A stretch of 64,000 nucleotides of DNA from Podaxis mareebaensis. Its lineage: Eukaryota > Basidiomycota > Agaricomycetes > Agaricales > Agaricaceae. The stretch is from contig JAEUWP010000054.1 of assembly GCA_018524725.1 (NCBI GenBank), positions 62,001 through 126,000 on the forward strand. The letters are read 5' to 3'. The translations under genes and the position numbers were made by a program. Shown piece by piece: positions 23,465 through 36,308 of this stretch. The notes under the pieces were generated by a model. It made no database searches. It was not told the origin of the DNA and saw only the letters and a list, made by a program, of their open reading frames with translations. Each line of letters starts with the position of its first letter. Position 1 is the first letter of the stretch.

Positions 23465-25032
23465 ATGTCAAAGGAAAGAAGCCTGGAATGCAAATTCCCA
23501 CGCATGGCTCGCAACACGTCCACCGCCATCCATAACGTTTTTGGTCTCGCTCGATCTCTCCTTTTTGACCAGCGATATTTCTGGACCTTAGCAGTCTTGG
23601 TTATCATTGGAGATGCAGTCCTCACGGAGCTCATCATCAGAGTCATTCCTTGTAAGCATCTGCGCGCCTGTAATCTCGCGGCCTATTCATTGCATCGACC
23701 TGGCAGACACAGAAATCGACTGGGAGACCTATATGGTTCAGACACAGCTATATATCAAGGGACAACACAACTATACCCTAATATCTGGTCCAACTGGACC
23801 TTTGGTGTACGCGCCGTCCTCCACGACTCAAATCTTGTCTTATACGTGTTTAGGTATCCCGCGGGGCACGTCCGGATTCACGAATGGTTGTACAATCTCA
23901 CGGATGCAGGACGCAACATTCGACTTGCACAACATATCTATGGTGTCTTGTACATCCTTACGCTGGCGACAACCTGTGGAATTTACCGCAAGGCAGGAAA
24001 TATTCCGAACTGGGTTGTTTTGCTGCTACCGCTCAGCAAGCGTCTGCATTCCATCTTCGTGCTTCGGCTCTTCAATGACTGCTGGGCCGTGTTCTTGATG
24101 AGCTTGGCGGTACTAGCACTCCAGAATAACATTGATGATACTGCGATTCTCTTATACAGGTGCGTTGTTTTGCTTGGCGTATTCTGAACTTTGGCTGACG
24201 CTCGTTTATAGTGGCGCACTATCCGTCAAAATGTCAATTTTATTGTATCTCCCTGGAATTCTGGCTATAACCTTCAAACGCAAAGGTCTTGCTACAACAT
24301 TCCGCTACTTGCTCACGCTCGTGGCGATCCAAGCACTCCTCGCACGGCCTTTCCTCTCCGAAGATCCATGGGGCTACCTCAAAGGAGCTTTTGACCTAGG
24401 CCGCGTGTTTTTGTACAAATGGACAGTCAACTGGAGATTCGTTGATGAGAATACGTTCCTCAGTCCAACTTTCGCGCTTAGCTTGCTTATAGGACATATT
24501 TCTGTCCTGATAGCGTTCGGATTATTCAAGTGGTGCAAAGCGGATGGAGGGGTTTGGAAGGTACTGGATCGCGGTCTTCGACGGCCACTCCAGCCAGCCA
24601 GTCTCGCACCCGTTACTTCCGATTGTGAGCTTTTATTTTCCAGTGTTCCGCTTTCTCTATCTTCATTATTTGATCTCAGACGTGGCCACTGTGTTATTCA
24701 CATCAAACCTGGTTGGCATGCTCTTTGCACGGTCGTTGCACTACCAGTTCTACTCGTGGTACGCCATGCAGATACCCTTCCTGACTTGGAGAACCCGATA
24801 TCCGGTTATCATCAAGTGAGTACTGGGCTCCAAATTTACGTACCAGTTTCTGATGAAAGGAACCGAAAGACTCGCCATTCGTCTGGCGATTGAGTATGCA
24901 TGGAATGTGTATCCTTCTACAAACTTGTCTTCCAGTGTTCTTTTAGCTAGTAACGCATTGTTATTGGCTGGCGTGTGGCTCGGCAATTCAAATGGGTTCC
25001 CTGCGAGCAATACCCTTGCAAAAACGCAATGA
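23465..25032 (+). CDS. ALG3: Dol-P-Man:Man5GlcNAc2-PP-Dol alpha-1,3-mannosyltransferase
   Basis: Six exons (23465-23651, 23707-23806, 23854-24159, 24212-24624, 24681-24825, 24870-25032) give 437 aa. An ATG at 23504 would give 424 aa and is equally plausible. Diagnostic segments are [12 protein letters not shown] in the first luminal loop, [31 protein letters not shown] and [16 protein letters not shown], spread among about ten hydrophobic segments. The enzyme adds the sixth mannose to the lipid-linked oligosaccharide on the luminal side of the ER. It starts only 83 bases after the PLP2 stop, so the promoter must be very short or overlap that gene. Confidence 0.94.
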
Positions 25033-25144
25033 ACCCTGTAATAGCACTAGTATGTGTGTAATATACATGTTTCCCCGAGCAAAGTCCCAGAAATAAACAT
25101 GGGTATCAATATGTCCTTCCACTCTAACCCAAAACCACGACGTG

Positions 25145-26440
25145 TTACTCCTGGTATAATGGCGGGGGCGTTATGCGCATCCGATGCCGTTCCGTTCCAC
25201 TACTCTGCACGCCCTGGATCCATTGCTCCGGAGCGGAGCTCGTTGAACTGTTCACGTTGGTGGGCGTGTTCATTCTCGCAAGATTGCCATTATCTGCATT
25301 GGGAGGCATTGGAAGCTCCAACGGGCTCTGGGCCCCAACCAACTGGGCATGGCCAGCAAGGGATAGCTCTGTTTCTCTATGCAACACCCTTACTTCCGTT
25401 TCAAGCTGCGATGTTAGTCGAGTTATACGCTCCAACGAACTCGCCGCGCTCGGAGTTATGTATCCCAAAATCCCTGATGAGAGCCTTGGCCCATCCCTTT
25501 TAGCAAAGCGGTGAGGGCCTTGATAGAGGCCTATGATCCCTTGCGCATAAGGGCTAACCCAAGGAGTTGGCACGGTGTTAGGCGCCGAGTTTTCTGAATC
25601 CATGAGCCGTCGGGAAGCAGTGTGGCGCTGCCGCCAGACCAAAAAAAATATTACGAGCGCAAGAACAGAAGCCAAGACCCCGCCAACGACGCTTCCAGCT
25701 ACGATTTTCTGTGGTGCCGGTGTTGGAGGCGCTGGTTTGCTAACGGTTCCGAGAAAGGGATGATATATGTATCAATAAAGGAAATCCTCCAGAGTTGGTG
25801 GCGAACATACCCGCCAGGAGGAATTGCCTTAGATGTGCTCTGCTGCGGCTTGCCTGATGAAGTGGTATGTGAATTCCGTGTAAGGACAGGGGTAGTTTGG
25901 AAGGTTCTGCCGGTCGCTGATATTCCACCTGTGTCTTGGGAGACCGGAAGTAGAACGGAGGCTCTACAGGGTATTTGAATGTGTATTTGCAGTAAAAGAG
26001 TGTTCAAAGGTAAACCTACGATATTGACGACACCGGAGTTGTAAGCGGACTCAGGCCTAGGCCGCTGCAACAAATCAGACTTCGCCTGAACGACATCGCA
26101 CGAACTCACGATGCTGACACCGTCCCAGTTAATGTTGGAGTTAAATCTTGACTTTTATAACAGATCAGTCTCACACAAAAACGAGGGATATTGGTACTGA
26201 CGATGTCGTCGAAGATGGAGCCGCCCAGCTTATAGATGAAGATTGATTTAAGCTGCTACACCGGATCAGTTTCACATGTAAACGCGAGATGCTGGCACTT
26301 ACGACGGTGTCGGTGACGAGGCATTTGTTGCTTTCCAACCGGGGTCATGGCTGCGCAACGGACGCATTCAGTTGTGAACAAAGTACCAAGCGCGACAACT
26401 AATAGTACTGACACTATCTGAAACGCACTTGAACCAGACC
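25145..26440 (-). CDS. Single-pass membrane protein with Ser/Thr-rich ectodomain, many small exons
   Basis: The secure part is the last exon (25739-25145) joined through intron 25810-25740 to a Ser/Thr/Pro-rich exon. Together they give a Pro-rich stalk (KPAPPTPAPQKI), one transmembrane helix (about VAGSVVGGVLASVLALVIFFLVW), a basic stop-transfer (RQRHTASRR) and a cytoplasmic tail ending PPPLYQE. This is the layout of fungal WSC/Mid2-like or similar plasma-membrane sensors. Upstream, at least four small exon-like pieces (for example ones reading FNSNINWDGVSI, AYNSGVVNI and ATNASSPTPS) alternate with introns of about 50 nt. The 5' limit and the signal peptide are not resolved, and the gene may extend to about 27300. 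Confidence 0.5.
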
Positions 26441-27911
26441 TTGAGAAACTATATCAATATACGTGCGTAGACAAGACGCGTTGACTCAACTGCGTTGTGG
26501 TTGATTCCTCTGTTCTGTAGCGGCTTAGCACATGTAGTTTGGAGCACCCAAGGCGGCAACTTACGGTGTAAGTGACATTGATGTGGTGCTCGAGCTTCTG
26601 CGATGGGGGTCAACGCTGGCTACCCACGAAGAAATACGTGGACTCAACTGGAGCGGACTGTAGCGTTTTACACTGCGTTAGTCCGTGTGTTCGAAACACT
26701 GGAAGTGTTTACTTACGACGAAGTTGATGAAGTTGGTGACGTCGTGAAGGGGGAAAGTGTGTCTGTCGATATGATACGAATTATATGAGGCCTGACTGAA
26801 ACGCTTTTATGATGTGTTAGTTTTCGTACATGAGCGAGATGCCGCTCAACTTGCCTCGTATCGTTCGATGGCGGCTTGAAAGGCCTCGACAGTTGGATCC
26901 CTGCTGACTGAGGTGGGTGTGCGGCGAACGCACGGGTTGTGGGTGAAGGAAGGGCAACGAAAGGAAATGACATGCTCACCTTGAGAGCGTCTGACATATT
27001 TTGGGATGCCATTGAAGAAACTCTGGTGTCAGATGGAGGCCGAGTAAGATGTCCTGCACATTATGTATGTAGGTGACAGTATCGGGAGAATCTTGATCAA
27101 AAGATGATATGGGAAATCATGATTGTTGCACGCCTACCTGAGGGGCCAGATGAACGACTAAAATCTGAATTCCTGGCGGACGATCTATCGGCCCTCAACT
27201 CGACTGTCCCAGTTGTTCCAGAATAGTCGCGTGCAAAGGCCGCAACATAGTACACCTTCGATGGCGCATTGGAATTTTGTTGTACTATTCTCGCCAAGTA
27301 TTCCGGCACCTATGTGACGACCTCGACACATCATCATACTTTCTTGAGAACTTGCCGCAGAGCGCGATCAGTAGTCGCAGCTTTGCCCCGGTCGAGGAAG
27401 CGTAATAGATCGCTCGGCTACGAACATATGCATTGCATCCAAAACGGATAGATGACTTCCCACGCAAGCCTAAGGGGTGAACGATTGTCCTCGCTCATCG
27501 TGTGAGCAAGGACGTGCTGTGTTTGATTCCCGTCGAACATTGGGCACGTTCTGCATCAGTCGAAAGCGCATCATCATCGAGCACTACATGTTCAGTTACA
27601 GCGAATGCACGGCAGGGCTTATCTCTATCGTCTGTGACTTCTTGCAACCTCATTTACAGGTTTGACAATGGTTAAGACGTGCCATTGTGTTTCGTTACTT
27701 AGACATACCTCTGTATCATTCTTGACAAGAGCAGCCTAATATCACAAGACCTTTTACCGCTTGAGTTACAAAGACACAGAGGAAATGGGATTGATGACGT
27801 TGGAACACTTGATTTCCCGTTTAGGGCGGAGATGATTGTTGCGTCTTTCGTTTAACTCCCATCGCGCCGTTGTACTGTTCCCAAGTTCCATAACTCTGTC
27901 GGGTGCTCACC
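26441..27911. other. Unresolved stretch upstream of the membrane-protein gene
   Basis: Minus-strand pieces with splice-like ends occur: an exon reading TLSPFTTSPTSSTSS before GTAAGT at about 26716, one reading SSSTTSMSLTP before GTAAGT at about 26567, and an open stretch 27097-27309. They may be further exons of the membrane protein or a separate broken gene. The last 200 bases form the promoter of the oxygenase gene. Confidence 0.3.
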
Positions 27912-28931
27912 ATGGCCAGGAATAAAGCAGCGAAGAAGGCAACCACTACCACCACTGCCACTGCCACTGCTTCAATCACCGAAACACCAGTTTCGCAATC
28001 GACATCAGTCGTTTTCCCCAAGTTATCTCCAAAGGAGGAACTTGAATGCCGGACAGTCCTTGATGACCAGATATTGGTCGCAGATGTATGCCACAGTCGC
28101 CCTTTCTCGAAGATTCATTCGTGATACTCAACGCAATGTCAGGAATTCTTTTCTCCAGCAGAATGCAAAGCCTTTGTCAGGTTCATTGACGGTCTCCCAC
28201 TCGAGCTTACACCACCGAAGAAGAAAGGAGAAGCTGAGCGAGTTAATCGTATGTCGCTCTATCCACATATCGCGACGGACAACATTGTTGATAGCAACAG
28301 GCAGATTTTCTGTAACATCCCTAGATTTCGCCAAGAACCTACATAGCCTCCTCACACCACATCTTCCATCGTTTCCGTACCCTACATCGGCAAAGAAAGT
28401 GAACACGGATGCACCGCGACATCCACACTCATTCAACTCGAATATTAGGGTGTATAAATATGAACCTGGACAGTATTTTGGGTGAGTTAACTTGTCTTTG
28501 CCAGTGCCATTCTGGACTAGTCCGTTGATGTTGGATCCCTACTATTAGCCCGCATTACGATGATTCTGTCCGCGATCCGTTGACTGGAGCCAAGTCAGAA
28601 TGGACGTTGTTAATCTATTTGACCGGCGTCGAAGATGGCGTCAAGGGCGGCGAGGTTTGTCCCGCCATACTTGCGTGTGTTGCATCATGCTGATGCTATA
28701 CAGACGATCTTTTACAAGGAAGCAAGAGGGAAGCCTCGAGAAGAAATCGTTGCCCCATTAACTCGTGGTACCGCACTTCTCCATCGGTGGGTTTTCTCAC
28801 TTCGGGAGCGTTGTTCTTAGATTCACGAGATGCTATTCAGGCATGGTCAAGAATGCATGTTGCATGAAGGGTCCCCCGTCAAAAGTGGCACGAAATACGT
28901 ACTCCGATCTGACTTGATGTTTATGCGATAG
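27912..28931 (+). CDS. 2-oxoglutarate/Fe(II) dioxygenase, prolyl-4-hydroxylase type
   Basis: Six exons (27912-28085, 28143-28248, 28301-28481, 28549-28654, 28704-28786, 28841-28931) give 246 aa. The double-stranded beta-helix core shows VYKYEPGQYFGPHYDDSV, holding the HxD metal ligands, then WTLLIYLTG. The distal histidine and 2OG-binding basic residue lie in LLHRHGQECMLHEGSPVKSG, followed by KYVLRSDLMF. The N-terminus is a low-complexity Ala/Thr/Lys stretch, without a signal peptide. The protein is therefore probably cytosolic or nuclear, like the P4H-like enzymes of unknown substrate in fungi. The start has a good context (accATGg). It converges with RRP3, stop codons 63 bases apart. Confidence 0.85.
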
Positions 28932-28994
28932 TTCAGTATTTTCTTGTATAACACTGGACAGCAACGAACCAGCACACGAGAAACATATATTATA

Positions 28995-30562
28995 TCACCT
29001 CCCTCCCTTTGACTTTTTCCTCTTCACCGGCATCCCCGCTTCCACAACATCATCGTCCCTATCCTGGTCATCCTTCCCACCTCCGCCCTCCCTTCTTCGC
29101 TTTCGCCCTTTATTCCCGCTTGCAGCCTGTTCCCTCAACTCAGCAATAGCCACACGACCAGCCTCATTCACACGCTCCTTCAACAGCGCAATTTCCTGAT
29201 CATCCGTTGGCCATAATTCCATCTTTTTCCCGATAACCTGTTCTATCCGTTGCACAAGCTCGACGTCGTACTGCGTCACGAGTGTTATCGATTTTCCTGC
29301 CCGCCCGGCACGGGCTGTTCGGCCTACACGGTGGATGTAGTCTTTCGAGTGTGTTGGGATATCGAAGTTGATTACGACGTCGACGGAGGGAATGTCGAGA
29401 CCTCTGTATGTAGTTCACAGTTATTATGATATAGGCAGTATATAGGTGCAAGCGATTGGGACGTACCGACTTGCGACGTCGGTTGCTACTAGCACTTTTC
29501 GGCCTCCGCTTTTGAATTTTCCGAGAGCACCTAACCGTTGACTCTGGGATAATTGACCATGTAGGGGCACTGCAGGGAATCCTAGCGTCCGTAGAATTAT
29601 CGATAATCTATCAAGGGGTGAGAGGTGGACTTCTTTAGAGTGGATAAACATACCGAGATGCATCATTGACGGTACGGGTAAAAATAATGATAGAGTTTTG
29701 CGCTAGGGTGTTGGCCAAGTATACAAGGTAAGCATCTTTGTCTTTGAGTGGCATGAGGAGATAATATTGAAGGAGGGTGGAAACGGTTTGATATCTAAAG
29801 GTGGCACGTAAATCAAACCTCAGCATAGGAGGAAAGGTAACCTACTTTGTAGAAACTTCGACACGAACAGGATTTGACAAACTAGCCCGTTGGAGTTTGG
29901 CTACTTTTGTTGTCATGGTCGCAGAGAAGAGATAGGTAGTTCGCTCTTTGGGTATGAGCTTGAGGATCTTGTCAATGCTTGGACCAAAATCCATGTCCAA
30001 TAAACGATCTGCTTCGTCTAGAACCTGGACCAAATCAGTACTGGCAGGCTCCTGAGCTGAGAGTACATACCAGGAATTTGATATTCCGCAGATTGAATCC
30101 CTTAGTTTTCTCCAAGTGATCCATCAAACGTCCAGGCGTAGCCACAACGATATGGGGTCGTTTCGCCAAAGTGATAGCTTGCGTGGGCATATCCATTCCT
30201 CCGACAATAACAGCACATCGGACGCCCATAGCCGATCCCAGGGATTCAAACTGCTGCGCTATTTGGTATGCAAGCTCGCGAGTAGGAGCAAGCACGCACG
30301 CAAAGAGACCTTTTGGTTCTTCCCATAGCTTTTGTAAGATAGGCAATGCAAAGGCTGCTGTTTTTCCTGAACCTGTGGCAGCAACACCAATGATGTCTCG
30401 TCCCTCCAGAGCATGTGGCAGGGCCTCAGTTTGGATTTCGGTCGGTGTTTTGAAGTTGAGTTGTTCTAGTGCCTCGAGAAGCGGCTTTATCAGTCCTAGA
30501 GATTTGAACGTCACTGGGGGCGCTGGAGATGTCGATGTGCTGGCTTCTTCGGGCGACGGCAT
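28995..30562 (-). CDS. RRP3: ATP-dependent RNA helicase RRP3/DDX47
   Basis: Five exons (30562-30071, 30024-29846, 29794-29654, 29607-29467, 29403-28995) give 453 aa. All DEAD-box motifs are present: the Q motif ([13 protein letters not shown]), I (AATGSGKT), Ia (PTRELAYQ), Ib (TPGR), II (LDEADRLL), III (SATM), IV (IIFTRTV), V (ATDVASRGLDIP) and VI ([13 protein letters not shown]). The start of the core ([17 protein letters not shown]) and the short basic tail ([17 protein letters not shown]) match Rrp3/DDX47. This nucleolar helicase acts in 18S rRNA maturation in the small-subunit processome. The gene is divergent from TRS130, with only 177 bp between start codons. Confidence 0.93.
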
Positions 30563-30739
30563 TGCTGCTGGAGTACCAAAGAGTACCAAGATACTTGTAT
30601 GTGGACTGGAAAGACGGGACCAGATTTTTTGATAGTACGTTTCCCACGATCAATATAATGACGACTGGGATCAGCCTGTACCCTAACAAGCCTTGACCTT
30701 GACCCTCGTACTGAGCGCCCCAGTCCTTTTGCAGGCATA

Positions 30740-33700
30740 ATGGCGGAAAACCGTGCCATTGTGACATATACGACGGCCCCCACTTTCTTGTTGACCGGAG
30801 CATGGAAGCAAATCCAGGCTGTCCTCAAGGCACAATTCCCGCTCCGTAATATCCACTGGAAACCGCCTTCTCGCTCGTCAGTTTTGACGATCCAAGAGCT
30901 TGACGTCAAATTTGTACCATTCGAAAGCGTCCGGGATGAGCATGCTTCTCAGATACCCACGACTTTGTTGGAGAAACCGCTGCTACATATCTATGTTGTC
31001 ACTTGCGAGGTATTGCCTTGGGGTCTTTGGCACGTATGCTCAATTTGCTGACACGGATTATAGCCTGGGGACCTGGAGACGTACAAAAATACTGTAAAAA
31101 AGCAGGTGAAGGAGTGGCACAACGCGGTCGTGTCCCGCAGGAACCAGGAATGGCTCATCTTGCATCTCGTGAAAGGCGACACACCTGCTTCTCACAGTGG
31201 GAAGCTCTTCCAACTCAAGGGATCGGTTCTGGATAAGCTTAGGACAGACTTCAACCAAGACAAACGTGATCGGTGCGCGTATACGGTCTTTTCATTCAAA
31301 CAGTATTAAACGGGGGATTATTAGATGCATACAGGTTACATGGTCAACCGCGAATGATAGCCCTTTGGCATGGGGCGAGTTTGGAAACAAAGTCAAAGAT
31401 GGTCTCATGGCTGCGTTTGACGTAGCTGTCAGTCATAGAGAAGAGGAGGTTCGACGGTCGGAGGCTCAACAACAAATGCCAGGGTGGAATTTCTGCACAT
31501 TCTTCATCCTCAAAGTAGGTTTCCTGGCCGTTTTGGAGCGCCTTTGACTTACTAATACTAGGAAAGCTTGGCGAGTTCATTTGAAGGAATGAATCTCCTT
31601 GAGGAAGCATTGCTACAATTCGACGAACTGGAAGAAACGTTCAATCACGTTTGGAGGGCGAAGAATTTCTCTTGGTTCGGAACACTTATCAATGTCGGTC
31701 CGGAAGATGACACCCTGCCTCTGCTATCGGTGACAAAGAAACCCTACCGTGACCTCATTCTTGCGAATACAATTTCCGTGTTCGATTTCCGAACCTTCCT
31801 CCTCGGCCGCCGATGCGAGCTCCTAGCCAAGTTGGGACGCATCAACGACATCGCCGCCAACGCGTCGAGCTTTCTTGCAAAGTTCAGTCAGCGGCTCCGT
31901 GTAGTAGCTGTACGTCAATGATGGTTCTCCGTTTCATGATGTCCGACTCTCAACCATATTTCTAGGACACTCTCCCATTGTTCTTTATCGAGTCCTGGAT
32001 CTATTCTTCTTCCCTGAGCGTTGTTCAACAATATGACCTCTGGTTCCCTTCTTCGGTGGATGGCAATAAACCAAACTCACTATATGCAAGCAAAGGAGAG
32101 CTATATGAGCTGGCTCGGCGTCAGGTGAATTGTACTTTGAAATGTGCTGCCTGCTAAACGCTCAGAGCGTCTTCAGCTTGATGCAATCGGCGTTCACGTC
32201 GGACACTTACCAGCAAAGCCACCCTTTTCTGTGGGCCCATCATCTCAATCCAGTTCATCCAAAGCCAACTCGAAGTCGTCCATCAGCAACAAAGAACTGC
32301 TAGAAGCCATTCGAGACCGGGAAACTTTTTACAAGGTTTACGTTGACGTGACCAACCGTGCCATTTCTATGTACACCAAAGCTGGTCGACGAAAGTCAGC
32401 TCTGAAGCTTCACGGAAGTCTAGCCGCCCTTGATCTGTATGTCGGTCCCTCATCTGAAAGCCTTAACTAATGGCCCCCCCATACAGGCATCGAGGTCAAT
32501 ATACTGCGGCACTCACGACTTACAGCTCTCTGCCTGCCCATTATGCCCCGCATACGTGGACTGCACTCGAATCATACATGCTCTCGCGAGCGCTGGATAC
32601 ACACACTGAGATGAAGCAGCCGAGGGACAATGAATGGATGCATAATTTGCTCTCGTACCTCAAAAGTTTCATCGAGCACCAGGGCAGCGAACTGCTCATA
32701 CACGAGGACGACAAGATTGAATATGTCTCACGACTGGTGTCCTCCTTAACAGATGCTGCTAATGATTTAGAGTCAGGTGGGTCTATATAAATAGAACTTT
32801 TAACTATAGTCTGACCCATTGCAGAAATCGTTCTGCCTGAACACCAAATCCTGTCACTAGAGATAGGACCCGATGCGGAGTTGGCGGGGACACAAGACGG
32901 GGTATACATCAATCTACGCGTTCTAAACAGGCTACCTTGTGTGAGTGTCATTACACCAGTGGAGGTTGCAACTTAGCTTATACTTTAGCTAGAACTTGTC
33001 CATTAGCGGTATGGCAGTGACTGTTACCGGCCGCGAATCGGAGAAGTATAAATTTACAGCTCCTGCATTCGACCTTGTCCCCGGCAGGAACACGCTGCGG
33101 CTCTTCTGCTCTGTGAGTTCATTTTGTTCATCCCAAGGTGAAACATGTTCTGAATCTACTCAGGCCGTTGTAATGGGCAAATACCTGATTCAATCCACTG
33201 AAATCCGCGTCGGAAATCTTGTATTCCATTGGGATCACCGAAGGACTCATGCTAAGTCGTCAACGTCAAGTAAACGGTCCAATGCAATTATCCGCGTACC
33301 CCAAGACATTCATGCATTAGATGTTACGGTTGACCAGTCAACACGAAGTAGGTGCTCATGCTGTTTCCTCAACCAATCATTGATGTTTAAGCCAGTCGAG
33401 CTCGGCAAGCCCCCAACTATACTAGTCACAGTCTCGACTGGGAGGAACAACCCTGATCGTCTGAAACTGCGCCTAGTCTGCCCAAACACAACTTGGAGGT
33501 ACACTGAGGCACATACGGAAGGTATGTTCCGATCTTTGAACCCTTGCGGAATTCTGGCCTGACCGGCACCTCTCCAAGGCGAGGACATCAAACTGGAACC
33601 TGAGGACGATAGTCTCGTATTGCGCGGCCTTGAGGAGGATGAGGAGTATTCCCTCATTCTTCCTCACTCCGACTCTTCTGCATCGCATGACTTGGTATGT

Positions 33701-35273
33701 CTTGATCTTGCATAACTCGTGCTGGGTGCTGATCTCGTACGAAACGAGCAGAAAATTAACATTGAAGTGGAATGGACGACGAAAGAGCAACCATCGCTCG
33801 AACGCAAACTCTTTTTGACTCGGGTATTATTCACCACGTTGCCTATCTCAGTCAATGTACAAGATTTCTTTAGAGGGCCAAGGTTAGAAAATGACCCTGT
33901 TTACGACACGATTCACTTTAACTGAACCCTTTGCGGTAGATTGATATCGAAGTTTACAGTTTCCACGACGAGTCACCAACACATCCGGATCGCGTCGGCA
34001 GAACTAGAAGTACCATCGAACGGCATCGACAGTGTTGTGATCACCTCCCCGTCACCGAATTCAAAAATTGTCGTGGGTAGTATCTATCGCTGCCAACAAA
34101 CACACAAGCTGACTTGACCCAGACCGTAACGCCAATGCAACCCGCGAGCTTCCTCTTTTCTATAGATTCTCGCTTGGGTCCTGGTATGTAATGCTTCTTG
34201 TTCGTCCGTGATCGAGCCACTTACCTCCTGTAGTGCAAGAATCCCTGACACTCGTGATTAAGTACCGCCTTTTACGCGCTGGTACGTGATACCTGATGTT
34301 TTGGCTTCTATCTCCTGACGTCCTGGCAGAGGTGAAAAATCTTATCGAGCAAGAAGTCAAAGCCATTTTGGATCAGGATGAGTCAAAGACCCTATATGCG
34401 CCTTTGGTCAGCCATCTCGTCGAAGCGCTTGGGAATGATGCTTCTTGGGTTGAATTATATGGCGTGACGGGCGAGCTCATTGTCCCTGAGATGCCGCAAG
34501 ACGCAGAATTCGGGGAGAAGCTAGCTATTGTGAAAAAGGTGAGTCATCTTCCCTTAAAAACATACTTCTGATTAATTGAGGTGGGGACTTCTCATTTAGG
34601 TGTTGGCGCAGCATCAACATTCTGGCAGCATTGAGGGGAATTGGCGAGAGATCAGAATACCAGTTGATGTACCCCAGATGCATGTAGGTGTACCGTGTTC
34701 TGATTTTGCCACAACCTGCCTAACTGCCTTTCCATTCTTACTTCTATAATCGTAGATTGTAGCCGCAGCGCGCGTCGACATCTTAGCAACGCCATTTGGC
34801 AGTGTCACAGCTTCTGGATCTGCCTCTCTATATGCAGGACAACCCATTTCTGCAGAGCTCAGGATTGACACCTCTTTCCATTGGGGTCCTAGTGCGAATG
34901 GCGAGGATCAAAAGTTCGTCATGCGATATAATGTTGAAGAAACAATCCGAGATTGGCTCATTAGCGGTCCGAAGCGGGGCGAATTTGTTGCGAAGGCAAG
35001 TTCGGTATATCTCGTGGAATGTAGGCTGAACCGATCCGGCTCTTCTAGGACAACGGTTCGTTCACAACACAAATCACTTTGCTGGCGCTACACCATGGGG
35101 AGCTCGCACTGCCTAAGGTCCATGTTTCGGCTCTCCCGGTAACAGGGGAGGCAACGATGAGTTCTTTGGCCGTACCGACTACGGAGGTCTTTCAAGTCCA
35201 TGGTGCTGAAAGGGTATTGATACTTCCCCGCGGAGGTAGGAGCACATTTATTGTAGGGATGGGGTCAACATGA
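30740..35273 (+). CDS. TRS130: TRAPP II complex subunit TRS130/TRAPPC10
   Basis: A long gene of many exons; exon 1 is 30740-31009 and exon 2 starts at 31064. It encodes the N-terminal TRAPPC10 region (IVTYTTAPTFLLTGAWKQIQ, HIYVVTCE, KKQVKEWHNAVVSRRNQEW, PGWNFCTFFILKESLASSFE, FDFRTFLLGRRCELLAKLGR). A helical middle follows (RRKSALKLHGSLAALDL, HRGQYTAALTTYSSLPAHY), then a beta-rich C-terminal region ending in VGMGST. TRAPP II is the exchange factor for Rab11/Ypt31 at the trans-Golgi. I traced most junctions but did not fix every internal boundary, so exact length is open. The stop at 35271-35273 ends the only open frame there. Confidence 0.87.
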
Positions 35274-35405
35274 TTGTAGCCTTTGACTACGGTTTCCGCG
35301 ATATGTTTTCTTCCGGAGCTTCAATGCAGTCTTGTCGTCAAATAGGAGCTACGTCAGATCTAAAAAGAAAGGAAAGAACAAAAAAGACGTCCATACTAAA
35401 CGCAC

Positions 35406-35492
35406 TGCCCCAGTGAGGCTCGAACTCACGACCTTCCGATTGCATTAGGTAAGGTAACAGTCGGACGCTGTAACCAACTCAGCCATGGGGCA
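35406..35492 (-). tRNA. tRNA-Asn (GTT), with intron
   Basis: On minus the gene reads TGCCCCA for the acceptor strand, pairing with TGGGGCA at the 3' end. The D arm is GCTG-AGTTGGTTA-CAGC. The anticodon stem TCCGA/TCGGA carries loop CTGTTA..A, so the anticodon is GTT. The T arm is GTGAG-TTCGAGC-CTCAC. About 14 bases (ccttacctaatgca) sit after position 37, the normal place for a tRNA intron. Confidence 0.93.
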
Positions 35493-35908
35493 CTTGCTTA
35501 AATGGGTAATAGCAGCAACCATGTTATTGCATATTGACACAGCTTGCCACAGTACATCACCCAGTGCAACAACCACCCGAGATGAATCCCCAAATAAAAG
35601 AAATTAGGTCCAGTGATTAGCAGTTATCAAGGAAAAACAATACAAACAATATATGTATCTAAGAAGTTACTGGACCCATAAAACCTAATGTACACATTTT
35701 CTTCAACCCCACCGCAATGAGTATTGGGGATCCCAGAGGGCATGCAACTGTTGATCAAGAGTTGAAATTGTGCTAGTCCGAATATCTTTCAATTGTAACA
35801 TGCTTGCTATGATGGTCAGACGTTGAAAGGTTGTGTCGGAAGCCTAATAGGCTGATCATACGGTCGATACATTACTATATGTGCCTTACCTGCAAAATAG
35901 GTCTCTAG
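35493..35908. other. Intergenic spacer between tRNA genes
   Basis: A/T-rich sequence between tRNA-Asn and tRNA-Ser. No open frame or conserved element is recognised. The spacer between the two tRNA-Ser genes (36005-36308) is likewise empty apart from T-rich bases just after each tRNA. Confidence 0.5.
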
Positions 35909-36004
35909 GTCACCTTGCCGGAGTGGTTAACGGGATCGCCTGCTACCATATTAGCTGCTAGCGGTTGGTCTTTGACCGCGAGTGTTCGAATCGCTCAGGT
36001 GACG
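35909..36004 (+). tRNA. tRNA-Ser (GCT), copy 1, with intron
   Basis: Acceptor GTCACCT pairs with AGGTGAC. There is a long variable arm (TGGTC-TTT-GACC), as in serine tRNAs. Anticodon stem ATCGC/GCGGT; loop CTGCTA..A gives anticodon GCT. T arm GAGTG-TTCGAAT-CGCTC. An intron of about 14 bases (ccatattagctgct) follows position 37. Confidence 0.92.
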
Positions 36005-36308
36005 TCATTTTTGCATCTTGCACGGTTGTTTTGAGCTGGAGGTGGCCGGTGAAGACGATCTGAAATTCTGATCCTGACTGCATCTCTTATACACCTGGAC
36101 AGCACTCCTCTAACAGAATCATATACACGGGCTTCGTTCATGTGAGCCGTATGCATGCTGCTAACAGCGGACAAGGCAATTCCATACGGCTCCAAGTTGT
36201 GACAACTATACTGTGTCCCGTATATTAACCAAGTGGAGGGCCATGCTGGTTTTGGAAGTTGCCACGCCGAAAAAGGAAAAAAGGGTCTGTCGAGCGCCAA
36301 AAAAGAAG

